Notes: generated from the letters alone by a model not told the origin. Positions 1 through 9,295 are shown, counted from the stretch's first letter. The stretch: 64,000 bases of DNA from Acidobacteriota bacterium (GCA_022711665.1 JAKLEN010000001.1:186001-250000), one strand, 5' to 3'. A program made the numbers and translations.

Positions 1-882
1 AGCTACCAGCACCCGCCCAACCTTCAGGATTCCAGCATGTCCTACGACATCAAGTCGGTCCAGAGCCTGCAGTTCCCCCGCGACACCATCGAGAAGCGCA
101 GCGGCACCTGCATCGACCTGGCCATCCTGATGGCGGCCATGATGAATTCGGTCAACATCGAGCCCATCCTGGTGAGCATGGACGGCCACTGCTTCCCCAT
201 GGCCCGGCTGCCGCAGAGCCGCAGGTTCGTGCCGGTCGAGGCCACGGGGGTCGGCGACGGATACGCCAAGAGCATGAGCTTCGCCGAAGCCTACAAGAGC
301 GCCATGGAGACCTGGAACAAGATCAACCGGACCGGCCGCTACAACCTGATCGACGTCCGGACCCTCTGGACCCAGGGCATCGGCAATCCTGAGCTCGACC
401 CGCTGCCGCCCGACATCCTGGAAAAATGGGGCATCATGGAGACGGCCGAGCGGGGCGGAGGCGGGGGCGGGCGGCGACCCGCGCCCGACCAGAACAGGCC
501 GGCCCCGACGCCGGCCCGGGGCAGCCTGGCCGGGAACTGGGCCTGCCAGCTGACGATGCCGAACGGCCAGGGCGTGACCGGCGGCTGCCAGATCGTCCAA
601 CAGGGCAGCCAGGTCCAGCTGATCTTCCGCTTCGCCTATCAGCAGATGGGCGAGGACGGCCAGATGCACCAGGTCCAGGAGATGAACCCCTTCCAGGGCT
701 CCTTCGACGGCGCCACCGTCCAGGCCGTCTGCAGCCAATCGCAGGTGGCCATCGACGGCATGACCGTGCCCAGCCAGGGCCTGCCCTACCGCATCGTCCT
801 CCAGGCCGTCTCGGGCGGCCTGCAGGGCCAGTTCGCCAACTCTGCGGGCATCACCGCCAGCCTCGCCCTGGTGCGCCAATGA
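1..882 (+). CDS. Transglutaminase-like domain protein, 5' end cut off
   Basis: The reading frame is open to the first base, so the N-terminus lies outside the window. A first internal Met is at 37. The visible 293 residues begin with what looks like the C-terminal half of a transglutaminase-like (papain-fold) domain. It has a Cys in a GTCIDLA context at about residues 47-53, followed by a DGHC segment with the expected His about 30 residues later. A Gly/Pro-rich linker (residues about 150-172) leads to a small Gln-rich domain that I do not recognise. Whether the Cys/His pair is catalytic or structural cannot be told. The stop overlaps a possible ATG at 879, so it is probably co-transcribed with the next gene. 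Confidence 0.6.
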   Translation, partial: SYQHPPNLQDSSMSYDIKSVQSLQFPRDTIEKRSGTCIDLAILMAAMMNSVNIEPILVSMDGHCFPMARLPQSRRFVPVEATGVGDGYAKSMSFAEAYKSAMETWNKINRTGRYNLIDVRTLWTQGIGNPELDPLPPDILEKWGIMETAERGGGGGGRRPAPDQNRPAPTPARGSLAGNWACQLTMPNGQGVTGGCQIVQQGSQVQLIFRFAYQQMGEDGQMHQVQEMNPFQGSFDGATVQAVCSQSQVAIDGMTVPSQGLPYRIVLQAVSGGLQGQFANSAGITASLALVRQ

Positions 883-902
883 GCGGCGCGGGGAGACACG
901 CC

Positions 903-1568
903 ATGACGAACAACGTACGTTTCCGGAACGCCGCGGTCACGGCCGCGGCCGCGATATTGGCCCTGGCCGTCTTCGCGGTCCCCGCCCGGGCCCAGGACGT
1001 CGGCTATGACGGCAATTTCACGCTGACGCCCGTCGGCGACCTGGACATGGTCCTCAAGATGACCCTGCCGATGGAGCGCTACCAGAGCCTGCGGGACAGC
1101 GTCAGCAACCTTTACCTGTTCACGCGCGATCTGGCGTCCAGCCGGGCCGACGCCGAAGTGACGCAGAAGAAGGCCGAGTGGGACGACGCCTCGCGCACCG
1201 TGACCTTCACGATCCGCATGCTCGGGGCGGCCCGGAACACGGGCAATCACTGGGAATTCGACGTCGGCCCGGGCGCCGTCTTCAGCAACCTCGACGAGGA
1301 CAAAAGGACCGTTTATTTCAACGAGACGATGGGCGGCGAGGGCGGGGCGATCCGGGGCAACAGCCGCCTGGTGCTGCCGGCGGAGGCGAGGCAGGCCAAG
1401 TATGACGCCGGGCGGAGGATCGTGACCTACGTGATGCCGTCGCCGGGGGGCGGCGCGGGCCGCCGGATCCTGTTCATCCCGGCGATCCTTCTCTTCGTCG
1501 CCGGCCTGGGCCTCCTGGGCGCGTCGTTCGCCGTCAAGGGCAAGCCCTCCGTGCCGCCGCCCGCCTGA
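903..1568 (+). CDS. Secreted/membrane-anchored protein of unknown function
   Basis: This 221-residue protein has an N-terminal signal peptide (hydrophobic about residues 12-27, cleavage near ARAQ). A soluble central domain rich in charged residues follows. A single C-terminal hydrophobic helix (FIPAILLFVAGLGLLGASF) is followed by a short basic/Pro tail. The layout suggests an exported protein held in the inner membrane by its C-terminus. The start at 903 was chosen because GGGGAGA lies 7 bases upstream. An alternative ATG at 879 would overlap the upstream stop but has no ribosome site. I do not recognise the family. Confidence 0.65.
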   Translation: MTNNVRFRNAAVTAAAAILALAVFAVPARAQDVGYDGNFTLTPVGDLDMVLKMTLPMERYQSLRDSVSNLYLFTRDLASSRADAEVTQKKAEWDDASRTVTFTIRMLGAARNTGNHWEFDVGPGAVFSNLDEDKRTVYFNETMGGEGGAIRGNSRLVLPAEARQAKYDAGRRIVTYVMPSPGGGAGRRILFIPAILLFVAGLGLLGASFAVKGKPSVPPPA

Positions 1569-1596
1569 AGCCCCGGGCGGCGAGGCCGCTAGGCTT

Positions 1597-2187
1597 TCAG
1601 CCCTTCTTGACCCAGGCGCCGTTCTCCTGCTGGATCCACCAGCCGGGGGCGGCGCTCTTGGCCCATTCCGCGGCGAAGATCTTCTGGATCCGCTCGACCT
1701 GGCCGGCCTCGATGTTCAGGGCTTTGGCCACCTCGGCGTAGAGCTTGGTCCGGTCGCCGTTCTCGTCCTTGACCAGATTCCGCAGCGCGGCCTTGGCCTG
1801 GAGATTGAGGCCGGCCTCGTCGCGGACGTCCAGCAGGCCCTTGTTCGACTCGCCGATGTTGCCCGCCGCCAGGTAGGGTTGAAGGGCGGCGAAGCGGGCC
1901 TTCATCGACTCCTTGAGGGCCCGGATGGCCGGCGTCGAGACGCTCGTGGCTTCCTGGGCGTAGGCGGCCGGAACGAGCGAGAAAGCCGACGGGCCGCCGA
2001 TCCGGTTCAGGCCGGCGACCGGTTCGGCCGCCTTCTTCTCGGCGTCGGTCTTGCGGATCTCGTCGACGATCTCGGCCGCGGCCTGCTTGACCGTGGCTTC
2101 GGGAAAGTAGATGTTGACCGTGATGCAGGCCAGGACGCAGACGAGGCCGGCGCTCAGGGCCGTGGCCAGGGCGCATCTTTTTTTCAT
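1597..2187 (-). CDS. YdbL-type (DUF1318) lipoprotein
   Basis: This 196-residue protein starts with a lipoprotein signal ending in a VLAC lipobox. After the Cys comes a VNIYFPEA segment and an amphipathic stretch, as I remember from DUF1318/YdbL relatives. The C-terminal part (LKDENGDRTKLYAEVAKALNI, then QKIFAAEWAK and a GWWIQ segment) is the usual DUF1318 end. In Escherichia coli, ydbL is the last gene of ydbH-ynbE-ydbL, whose products help form a periplasmic bridge for phospholipid transport. Here it lies 37 bp downstream of a YdbH-like gene on the same strand. It is longer than E. coli YdbL and lipid-anchored, and no separate ynbE is seen, so it may cover both roles (inference). Confidence 0.75.
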   Translation of the reverse strand: MKKRCALATALSAGLVCVLACITVNIYFPEATVKQAAAEIVDEIRKTDAEKKAAEPVAGLNRIGGPSAFSLVPAAYAQEATSVSTPAIRALKESMKARFAALQPYLAAGNIGESNKGLLDVRDEAGLNLQAKAALRNLVKDENGDRTKLYAEVAKALNIEAGQVERIQKIFAAEWAKSAAPGWWIQQENGAWVKKG

Positions 2188-2224
2188 GGCGTCATCCTCC
2201 TTGCGCGGCGGCGCGCTGTCCCGG

Positions 2225-5200
2225 CTAGCCGACCCGTTTGAGCCGGCTGGTCATTTCCTTGAAGCTGATCTTCTTGCCGGGTTCGCGGTTCACTACATTT
2301 ATACCAAAAAGGGGCGGTTTCTTCACCAGGTACTCGACCCCGCCCTCGTGGATGGTGCCGTTGAGGGTGAAGGTATCGTTGCGCAGGGTGCTGACGATGC
2401 CCAGCTTCTGGTAGCGGAAGCCGCGGATGAACTTCATCCAGAAGCCGCCCGTGCCGCCGGAGGCCTTCTCGCCCGAGCTGAGGACGGTCAGGTTGTCGAC
2501 GGCCTTGAGGCTGAAGGTCTGCGGCACGCCCCGGCGCGGCACGGACTCGATCCGGAAGACGAAGCGCTCGGGCTGCCCGTAGGAGAGGACCAGGTCGCGG
2601 ACCTCGCCCCGGACGATGCCGGTCACCTCGCCGAACGGCACCTCGTCGGTCAGCTTCTTCATGTCCAGGTCCACGAGGTCAATGTTGAGCGAGATGGACC
2701 GCCCGGCGGCGAAGGGGTCGGCCACGGCCAGATCGCGCAGGACGACCTTGCCGCCGAAGACGCTGGCCTCGCCGCGGCCGGAGACGGCGATCTTGTCGGG
2801 ACCGATGTCGAGGCGGGGGAAGTCGGCCTCGATCTTGCCCGTCAACTTGAACTGGGGCGAGGCGACGGGGAAGCGCGAGATGTCGAGGCCGCGAAGGGCG
2901 AGCGAGCCGGCGCCGCGGAAGGAGCCGGAGGCGGGATCGAAGCGGAAGGTGGTCCGGCCGAGCTCGAGACGGCCGCCGTAGAGGTCCAGGCCGAACGGTT
3001 CGAGGCCCAGGGCGTTCGGACCGCCGCGCAGGGCGATAGCCACGTTCTTCAGGGACAGGGAGGCCTGCCGCAGCTCGCCGATGCGGAAGAAGCCCGTCTC
3101 GGAGAGCGGCCGATCGGGCGCCGGGGCGGGGGCGAGACCGGAAGCGGCCGGGCCTGATTCGTAGAGCAGGGGCACGTCGGCGGAGATGCCGATGAGGGCC
3201 AGTCCGCCGGCCGGGCGGTCGATATTCGCGTCGGCCAGCCTGACCCGGCCGCCGAGCGAGAGAGCGCCGCCGTTCGCGCGGACATCGAGGGCCGCGGTCA
3301 TCCGGCCGGCCAGCTTCATCCGGGATTCGGCGGCGACGCCGGCCTGCGAATACAGGGAATAGAGAGGCCCCAGGCTGACGTCGGCCGCGGCCTTCAGGTC
3401 GAAGGAGAGGACGGGCCCGAGGCGGGCCGAGCCGGCGATGTCGAGCGCGCCGATCTCGGGCAGGAGGACGCGGGCGCTCAGGCCGTCGATCGCGCCGGCG
3501 GCGGGATCGTAGCGGCCGCCCGCCGTCAGCCGGAGGGCGTGTTTGTCCCAGGCGACGTAGACCGCTTTCCAGAGGGATTCGCCGTGGGCGATGTCCAGGC
3601 CGGCGCTGAAGGTCAGGCCCCGGGCCGGCGAGCCGGCGCCTTCGAACGCCAGGACCGGGTCGAGGCCCTCGCCTGCGATCGTGAACGAAGGATCGTTGAA
3701 CCTGGCGCTGGCGAACGCCAGCCTGCCGGAAAAGGTCCAATCGCGGTCCGGGCCGGCGGGCCGGCGGGCGGCCAACGAGAGGTCGAGCGCGCCGCCGAGG
3801 TCCCAGCCGGCAAGAGCCGGCGGCAGGAACGGCGCGGCGGCGGCCCGCAGGGCCGGCAGGTCGAGGCCCCGGCTCTCCAGCCGGAGCTCGGCGGCGGCCC
3901 GCGGCCCCCAGCCGCCGCGGCCGGAGATGCGGACGGGCGCCAGGCCCGGCAGCCGGGCTTCGAGCGACGTCAGAACGCCCGACCCGCGGGCCAGGTCTAT
4001 CGTCCCCCGGGCCGAGAGGTCGGCCGCGGAGAAGGCCAGCCGCCGGCCGCCGGCCGTCAGATAGTCGAGCCCCGTCAGCCGGACGTCGAGACGGGTGATC
4101 CCGGCGGCCGTCTTCGAGCCGGCGCCGACGAGATGGAGGCCGGCGCCAGCCGCGCTCAGGCCGGAGACGGCGAAGCGGCCCAGGGAGGAGCGGAGATCGA
4201 CCGAAAGCCTGGGGTCGGCCGAGGGCCCGGCGGCGTCGATCCGGCCGGCGGCCTTGACCCGGACCGGGCGCCCCCCGATCACGGCGGTCAGGCCGGCGTC
4301 CTCGAGCGAGAGGCTGGCGGCCAGGCTGTCTTTCGAGCCCTTGTCGGAGCGTTGGAGCACGTACGTGCCGGATAGCAGAGCCCGGCCGGAGGGGTCGGCC
4401 TGCCGCAGCCAGGCCGGGAGCCGCGGTCCGAGGATCCGGGCCGCGGCGGCCAGGTCGGTCAGCCCGACTTCCGCTTCGGCCTCGAGGAAGATGCCGTAGA
4501 TGGATTTGCCGACGCACCGGCCCCGGATGTCGATCAATCCGGGGATAGCGGCCTTCAGGGTCGTGACGTTCAGCTCCTGGTTGGGCCGGTCGAGGCGGGC
4601 CGTCAGGGCCAGGGTCACGGTCTCGAAGCGGGCCTCGGGGCCGGCCGGCGGGAAGCTGACCGAGGTCAAGGTGAACGCGCCGTCGACGAGATAGGGCGAG
4701 GCCAGGATCAGACGGCCGGCGGAGGCGAGGTCGGCGGCCAGCGTCGGGACGCCGGCGGGATCCGTCCGGCGGACGCGGCCGCGGCCGATCGAATAGGCCA
4801 CGGCGTCCCTCCCGGGCCCGGGCGTCAGGGCCAGGTCCAGGTCCTCGATCTCGGTCCGGCCGGCGGGCAGGCCGAGCGACAGCCGGGCCCCGGTGAGGGA
4901 GATCCGCCCCGCCCAGGCCAGCGTGTCGGAGACCTGGAGCAATACCCCGGGGACGTCCACAGGCGCTTCGGACGCGGCTTTCTGCTCGAGCCGGACGGTC
5001 AGTCCGTCGACTTCGATAGAATCCAGGGCCGGCTTGAGGCCGCGAACGAGCTTCCAGAAAGCGCCTTTAGCCTCGAGCCGGGCCAGCCCGATCACGAGCT
5101 TCTGAAAGCGGTCCTCGCGGCCGATCTCGACGGACTCGGCGCTGACGCGGAAAGGAAAGAGCCTGTAGTCCAGCCGGCCGATCCGGGCCGTGGACCCGGC

Positions 5201-5344
5201 GCCCCGGCCGAGCCTGTGCTCGACGATGTTCCGGACCAGCGGCTTGTCGAAGACGGCCAGGAGCGCGGCGGCGGCGAGGAGGAGGACGAGAACCCCGGCG
5301 ACGAGCCCCGAGATCCTGAGCGTCTTCCTCAGCGCTTTTTTCAT
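2225..5344 (-). CDS. YdbH-like / AsmA-type intermembrane transport protein
   Basis: This 1039-residue protein has a single N-terminal membrane helix (about residues 13-32). It is followed by a very long repetitive domain of beta-strand type with many 'LxLxxLDL' and 'GxxxLxxxDI' segments, typical of AsmA/YdbH/TamB-like bridge proteins. The C-terminal 100 residues, with an FRYQKLGIVSTLRNDTF segment, resemble the conserved end of YdbH-like proteins. Such proteins span the periplasm as a hydrophobic groove and are thought to carry phospholipids between membranes. The partner lipoprotein gene lies immediately downstream. The assignment rests on overall architecture and gene order rather than on a catalytic motif. 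Confidence 0.7.
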   Translation of the reverse strand: MKKALRKTLRISGLVAGVLVLLLAAAALLAVFDKPLVRNIVEHRLGRGAGSTARIGRLDYRLFPFRVSAESVEIGREDRFQKLVIGLARLEAKGAFWKLVRGLKPALDSIEVDGLTVRLEQKAASEAPVDVPGVLLQVSDTLAWAGRISLTGARLSLGLPAGRTEIEDLDLALTPGPGRDAVAYSIGRGRVRRTDPAGVPTLAADLASAGRLILASPYLVDGAFTLTSVSFPPAGPEARFETVTLALTARLDRPNQELNVTTLKAAIPGLIDIRGRCVGKSIYGIFLEAEAEVGLTDLAAAARILGPRLPAWLRQADPSGRALLSGTYVLQRSDKGSKDSLAASLSLEDAGLTAVIGGRPVRVKAAGRIDAAGPSADPRLSVDLRSSLGRFAVSGLSAAGAGLHLVGAGSKTAAGITRLDVRLTGLDYLTAGGRRLAFSAADLSARGTIDLARGSGVLTSLEARLPGLAPVRISGRGGWGPRAAAELRLESRGLDLPALRAAAAPFLPPALAGWDLGGALDLSLAARRPAGPDRDWTFSGRLAFASARFNDPSFTIAGEGLDPVLAFEGAGSPARGLTFSAGLDIAHGESLWKAVYVAWDKHALRLTAGGRYDPAAGAIDGLSARVLLPEIGALDIAGSARLGPVLSFDLKAAADVSLGPLYSLYSQAGVAAESRMKLAGRMTAALDVRANGGALSLGGRVRLADANIDRPAGGLALIGISADVPLLYESGPAASGLAPAPAPDRPLSETGFFRIGELRQASLSLKNVAIALRGGPNALGLEPFGLDLYGGRLELGRTTFRFDPASGSFRGAGSLALRGLDISRFPVASPQFKLTGKIEADFPRLDIGPDKIAVSGRGEASVFGGKVVLRDLAVADPFAAGRSISLNIDLVDLDMKKLTDEVPFGEVTGIVRGEVRDLVLSYGQPERFVFRIESVPRRGVPQTFSLKAVDNLTVLSSGEKASGGTGGFWMKFIRGFRYQKLGIVSTLRNDTFTLNGTIHEGGVEYLVKKPPLFGINVVNREPGKKISFKEMTSRLKRVG

Positions 5345-5393
5345 GGCCCCGTCAGGCCATTATAACACCCTTCAGCCGCACCGGTCCGAAGAT

Positions 5394-5445
5394 GGGGTCA
5401 AACCTGCCTTTTACCCATTTTTGGGTAAAAGGCAGGTTTGACCCC
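5394..5445. repeat. Perfect 24-bp inverted repeat with 4-nt loop
   Basis: The left arm (5394-5417, beginning GGGGTCAAACCTGCC) is exactly reverse-complementary to the right arm (5422-5445, ending GGTTTGACCCC). The loop is TTTT. It sits between two co-directional minus-strand genes. It ends 4 bases from the stop codon of the metallophosphoesterase gene. The ends resemble the other GGGGAC/GGGGTC repeats of this window, so it is more likely a mobile or REP-like palindrome than a native terminator. It could still form a strong RNA hairpin. Confidence 0.9.
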
Positions 5446-5448
5446 TTC

Positions 5449-7416
5449 TTAATTATCCGAGGAGACGAGGGTGACGTGGCCGTCGAAGTCCGTCATGACG
5501 ACCTCGCGGCCGCTGAGGGGCGTCACCGTGTTGAGCAGGGCGACGCCGACGCGGTGCTTCCACTTGATCGCCCCGGTGGCGCCGTCCAGGGCCAGCAGCA
5601 GCCCGTTCTGCGTGCCGTAGAAAACGACGCCGTCCTTCTCGACCAGCATGGCCGAGTTGATGTCGGCGCCGAATCCGGCGTCGGTCTCCCACACCGCCTC
5701 GGCGCCGTCCGCCGACGGAGAAACGGCCGCCATGAGGTTCTCGGTCGTCCGGACGTAGACCCGCTGCCCGTCGGCCGAGACCCCGATGGACTCGCGGACG
5801 GCCCAGTTGTCCGTGCCCCAGAGCTCGCGGCCCGAACCCAGCTCGAGGGCGATCATCCAGGGATCGGGGGCGACGGCGAAGACGCGGCCGTTAGCCGCCA
5901 CGGGCCAGCAGGCGGCGGGCGAATAGAACAGGCTCGGCTTCTCGCCCCTCCACGTCCAGACGGCCTGGCCGGTCCGGGCGTCCAGGCCGTACAACAGGCT
6001 GTCCCAGGCCCCGAAGACGACCATCCCGCCGGCGACGAGCGGCTTGGCCTCGACAAAGCCCTCGATCCCGTTCTGGCTCCAGACGGGCCGGCCGGTGGCC
6101 AGGTCGATGGCCCGGAAAACGTGGTCGCCGGAGCCGACATAGACCGTCCGGCCGTCTATCCGCGGCGAGGCCACGACCGGTCCGCCGGTCACGGTTTTCC
6201 AGGCGAGCGTCCCGAGCCGGGCATCCAGGGCGTAGACGGCCCCGTCCGTGCCGCCGAAAACGACCCGGCCGCCGCCGGCCTCGGGAGTCGAGAAGATCGG
6301 ATCGTCCGTCTTGAATTCCCAGACGATGCTGCCGTCGCTCACGCGCAGGGCCCGGACGGACCCCGAGGCGTCGGCGAAGATGACCGTCTCGCCGGCCGGC
6401 GCGGCCGACGAGGCGATGGTCCAGCCGGCGTTGAAGCGCCAGCGCTCCTTGACCTGCGGATAGAGGGCGTTCACGCCGAAATCGGGCCGGACCGGCGCCT
6501 TCGGCTTGCCTCCCGGCCCGGCCCCCGACCGCGCGCCGGCGGAGGCGACGGGCCAGCCGGCGGCCACGATCGGCAGGCCGCCCTTTTCGAGCTCGATCCG
6601 GCACCACGGCGCGCCGGTCCGCCGCCCCGTCCGTTCGGCGAAGGTCATGGCCCGGGCCCCGATCTCGACGAGGTTATAGCCCGGCCCGGCGGATTTCGTG
6701 CCGATGTTGGCCCGGCCCATGACGCCGCGCAGTCCCTCGAAATCCAGCAGCTGGTTCTTGTGCCCGTGGCCGACCAGCACGGCCACGGTCGGGACGGTCT
6801 TCAGCTTGTCGAGAACGGCGTACCAGTTGGCGATGCTATCGTCGAGCGGATAGTGGCTGAGGAAGACGGTCGGTTCGACCGCCGAACCCTTGTCCTCCAG
6901 CAGGCCCTGGAGCCAGCGGACGTCCTGCGGGGCCCAGTGCCCGTCCCCCATCCGCAGGACCGGCCCCTGGGACAGGCCGATGAAGCGGAAGCCGCCGCTC
7001 TCGAAGGCGAAGCGGTCGGCGCCCCAGAGCCGGGCGAAATCCGAGCCCCCCGACTCCGACCACTTCGTATCGTGGTTGCCGGGGATGATGTGATAAGGGA
7101 GGCGCAGGCCGTCGAGGATGTCCTTGGCCAGCCGGAGGTTGGCGTACGATCCCATCTCGGTGACGTCCCCCGTGATCAGGACGAACGACAGCCCCGGCAG
7201 GGTGTTGATGTCCGCGACCGAGGCCCGCAGGTCGTCCGCGCCCCGGTCCGAGCCGACGTGGGTATCGCTCAACCAGGCGAACCGCAGCGGGGCGCGCCCC
7301 GCGCCGGCCCGTACGTCGCCGCCGGCCGAAACGCCGGACGACGCCCCGGCCAGCAGGCCGCCGGCCAGCAGAACCGCCGCCAGGAACGGCGACGCCCCAG
7401 GACCGAGTTTCTTCAT
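5449..7416 (-). CDS. Exported metallophosphoesterase with PQQ-type beta-propeller
   Basis: This 655-residue protein has a signal peptide (about residues 1-31). The first half is a calcineurin-like metallophosphoesterase with the ordered metal motifs SDTH, GDVTE, GNHD, SHYP and GHGH. The second half (about 330-655) is a PQQ/WD40-like propeller with repeated 'VYALDARxGxxxWxxxTG' blades. The enzyme probably hydrolyses a phosphoester in the periplasm, with the propeller for binding. The substrate is unknown. A promoter-like TTGACA-17-TAGGAT lies upstream at 7488-7460. The gene may run into the YdbH-like gene across the palindrome at 5394-5445. Confidence 0.85.
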   Translation of the reverse strand: MKKLGPGASPFLAAVLLAGGLLAGASSGVSAGGDVRAGAGRAPLRFAWLSDTHVGSDRGADDLRASVADINTLPGLSFVLITGDVTEMGSYANLRLAKDILDGLRLPYHIIPGNHDTKWSESGGSDFARLWGADRFAFESGGFRFIGLSQGPVLRMGDGHWAPQDVRWLQGLLEDKGSAVEPTVFLSHYPLDDSIANWYAVLDKLKTVPTVAVLVGHGHKNQLLDFEGLRGVMGRANIGTKSAGPGYNLVEIGARAMTFAERTGRRTGAPWCRIELEKGGLPIVAAGWPVASAGARSGAGPGGKPKAPVRPDFGVNALYPQVKERWRFNAGWTIASSAAPAGETVIFADASGSVRALRVSDGSIVWEFKTDDPIFSTPEAGGGRVVFGGTDGAVYALDARLGTLAWKTVTGGPVVASPRIDGRTVYVGSGDHVFRAIDLATGRPVWSQNGIEGFVEAKPLVAGGMVVFGAWDSLLYGLDARTGQAVWTWRGEKPSLFYSPAACWPVAANGRVFAVAPDPWMIALELGSGRELWGTDNWAVRESIGVSADGQRVYVRTTENLMAAVSPSADGAEAVWETDAGFGADINSAMLVEKDGVVFYGTQNGLLLALDGATGAIKWKHRVGVALLNTVTPLSGREVVMTDFDGHVTLVSSDN

Positions 7417-7459
7417 TCAGGCTATCCCCGGACGGACAGGCTATGGCGTGTCTACCCCA

Positions 7460-7488
7460 ATCCTAGGGGGGAGCCGGTTTCTTGTCAA
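7460..7488 (-). promoter_or_regulatory. Sigma-70-type promoter for the metallophosphoesterase gene
   Basis: Read on the minus strand, TTGACA (7488-7483) is separated by 17 bp from TAGGAT (7465-7460). It lies about 45 bp ahead of the start codon at 7416. Confidence 0.55.
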
Positions 7489-7573
7489 CCGCCCTCCCGG
7501 GCCCCGTCCCCCCGGCCCGCCTGACGCCATCGCCGGCCGGCGCGGCCCCGCTACCCTCCGGGCCGGGACGGCG

Positions 7574-7602
7574 TTGACGGCCATCCACTCGCGGCGTAGA
7601 CT
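7574..7602 (+). promoter_or_regulatory. Sigma-70-type promoter for the FAD oxidoreductase gene
   Basis: TTGACG (7574-7579), a 17-bp spacer and TAGACT (7597-7602) stand about 40 bp before the ATG at 7642. A GGAGG ribosome site is in between. Confidence 0.55.
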
Positions 7603-7641
7603 CGTATCGCCATCCAGAAGCAAGAGAACGGAGGTCCTCCC

Positions 7642-9294
7642 ATGTCGCCGAATGCCTGGGAACGACGGGATTTCCTGAAGACCCTTCTGGCCGGCCTGCC
7701 ACTGGCCGCCTGGGATTGGAGCGCCTTCCCGCGAGGCGACGCCGGCCAGGCCGCGGCCCGGCCCGGGACGTACGACGCCGTCGTCATCGGCGCCGGCCTC
7801 GGCGGCCTGAGCGCGGCGGCGGCCTTCGCCCGCCAGGGCTTCAAGGTCGTCGTCCTCGAACAGAAGGGCGTGCCGGGCGGCTACGCCTCGGCCTTCACCC
7901 GTCCCGGAGGCTTCACCTTCGACGTCTCGCTCCATTCGACGACGGTCGGGACACGCGACGGCGTGGCCAACCTCATCGCCGGCTTCCCCGAGATCAGGGA
8001 CGTCGTCTTCTCGCCGCACCGGCCGCTTTACCGGGCCATCTACCCCGACTGCGACATCCGGGTGCCGCATCAGGATCCCGCCGGCTATATCGAGCTGCTT
8101 AAAGCGAGCTTCCCCGGCGACGCCGAGGCCATCGACGGCATCTTCGCCGACATGAAGGGCCTGAGCGACGAGGTCGGCCGCCTCTCCGCCGCGGGCGGCC
8201 GGGCCGATCTCGCCGACTTCCCGGCCAAGTTCCCGCTGCTGTTCAAGAACTTCAACCGCACCTGGGGGGCCATGCTCGACGACCGGGTCAAGAATCCCAA
8301 GCTCAAGGGCGTTCTCTCCGGCCTGTGGGGCTACTTCGGCCTGCCGCCGTCCAAGCTCTCGCCGTTCTACTACGCCCTGCCGCTCATGGGCTACCTGCAG
8401 TTCGGCGGGTACTACCCGGCCGGCACGTCGCAGCGGATCAGCAACGCCTTCGTCGGCCTCATCGAGAAAAACGGCGGCCGGGTCCTGCTCAACGCGCGCG
8501 TCGAGAGGATCCTGACCCGCGACCACGCCGCCGTCGGCGTCCGGACGGCCGACGGCGCGGAGTACCTCGGCCGGGCCGTCGTCTCCAACGCCAACGCCGT
8601 CGACACCTTCACCCGGATGATGGAAGGCGAGAAGGTCTTCCTCAAGGACACCCTGGACCGCCTGGCCAGGCTCCAGGTCAGCTACTCGTCGTTCATCGTC
8701 TGGCTCGGCCTCAAGACCGACCTCGTCCGCCGGGCCGGGATCAAAGACAGCGAGATCTTCTACAACACCGGCTACGACGTCGAGGCCGACTACGCCGCGG
8801 CGATGGCCGGCGGGCTCGGCGAAGATCCCGGCTTCGGGCTGACGCTCTACGACAACGTCTGGCCGGGCTGCTCCCCCAAGGGCAAGAACACCGTCAATAT
8901 CCTGGTCGCGCAGGGCTACGACTACTGGAAAAAGTACGAGAGCGACTACTTCACCGGCAACAAGGGCGCCTACGCCCGGGAGAAGAGGCGGCTGGCCGAC
9001 ATCCTGATCGACCAGGTCGAGCGGAAGCTCCTGCCCGGGCTGCGGCAGGCCATTGAGGTCCGGGAGGCGGCGACCCCGCTGACGAACATCCGCTTCACCT
9101 CGAACCCGCGCGGCGCGATCTACGGCTGGGACCAGACGGTCGACAACTCCGGCCAGCGCCGCTTCCCGCAGCGGACGCCTATCAGGAATCTCTACCTCGC
9201 CGGCGCCTGGACCTTCCCCGGCCACGGCTACGGGGCCTGCGTCCCCAGCGGCCTGGCCTGCTTCGCCCAGGTCATGAGGGACTGGCAGGGCTGA
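7642..9294 (+). CDS. FAD-dependent phytoene-desaturase/isomerase-like oxidoreductase with Tat signal
   Basis: This 550-residue protein begins with a twin-arginine signal (RRDFLKTLLAGLPLAA), so it is probably exported folded with its cofactor. A Rossmann FAD site follows (VIGAGLGGLSAAAAFARQG, then VLEQ and GGYA). The C-terminus carries the second FAD contact (NLYLAGAWTFPGHGYGACVPSG). This pattern is that of the CrtI/carotenoid isomerase/retinol saturase group of amine-oxidase-like flavoproteins. No carotenoid genes are nearby, so the substrate is open. GGAGG stands 7 bases before the ATG. Export by Tat is unusual for classical CrtI enzymes. Confidence 0.8.
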   Translation: MSPNAWERRDFLKTLLAGLPLAAWDWSAFPRGDAGQAAARPGTYDAVVIGAGLGGLSAAAAFARQGFKVVVLEQKGVPGGYASAFTRPGGFTFDVSLHSTTVGTRDGVANLIAGFPEIRDVVFSPHRPLYRAIYPDCDIRVPHQDPAGYIELLKASFPGDAEAIDGIFADMKGLSDEVGRLSAAGGRADLADFPAKFPLLFKNFNRTWGAMLDDRVKNPKLKGVLSGLWGYFGLPPSKLSPFYYALPLMGYLQFGGYYPAGTSQRISNAFVGLIEKNGGRVLLNARVERILTRDHAAVGVRTADGAEYLGRAVVSNANAVDTFTRMMEGEKVFLKDTLDRLARLQVSYSSFIVWLGLKTDLVRRAGIKDSEIFYNTGYDVEADYAAAMAGGLGEDPGFGLTLYDNVWPGCSPKGKNTVNILVAQGYDYWKKYESDYFTGNKGAYAREKRRLADILIDQVERKLLPGLRQAIEVREAATPLTNIRFTSNPRGAIYGWDQTVDNSGQRRFPQRTPIRNLYLAGAWTFPGHGYGACVPSGLACFAQVMRDWQG

Positions 9295-9295
9295 A

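Noticed and set aside
426..902. Upstream extension of the gene at 903
   Set aside because: It is an out-of-frame reading over the transglutaminase-like gene; the signal peptide starts at 903.
5392..7524. Long plus-strand frame opposite the metallophosphoesterase gene
   Set aside because: It is a GC-driven shadow with low-complexity Gly/Asp/Arg composition; the minus-strand frame has all enzyme motifs.
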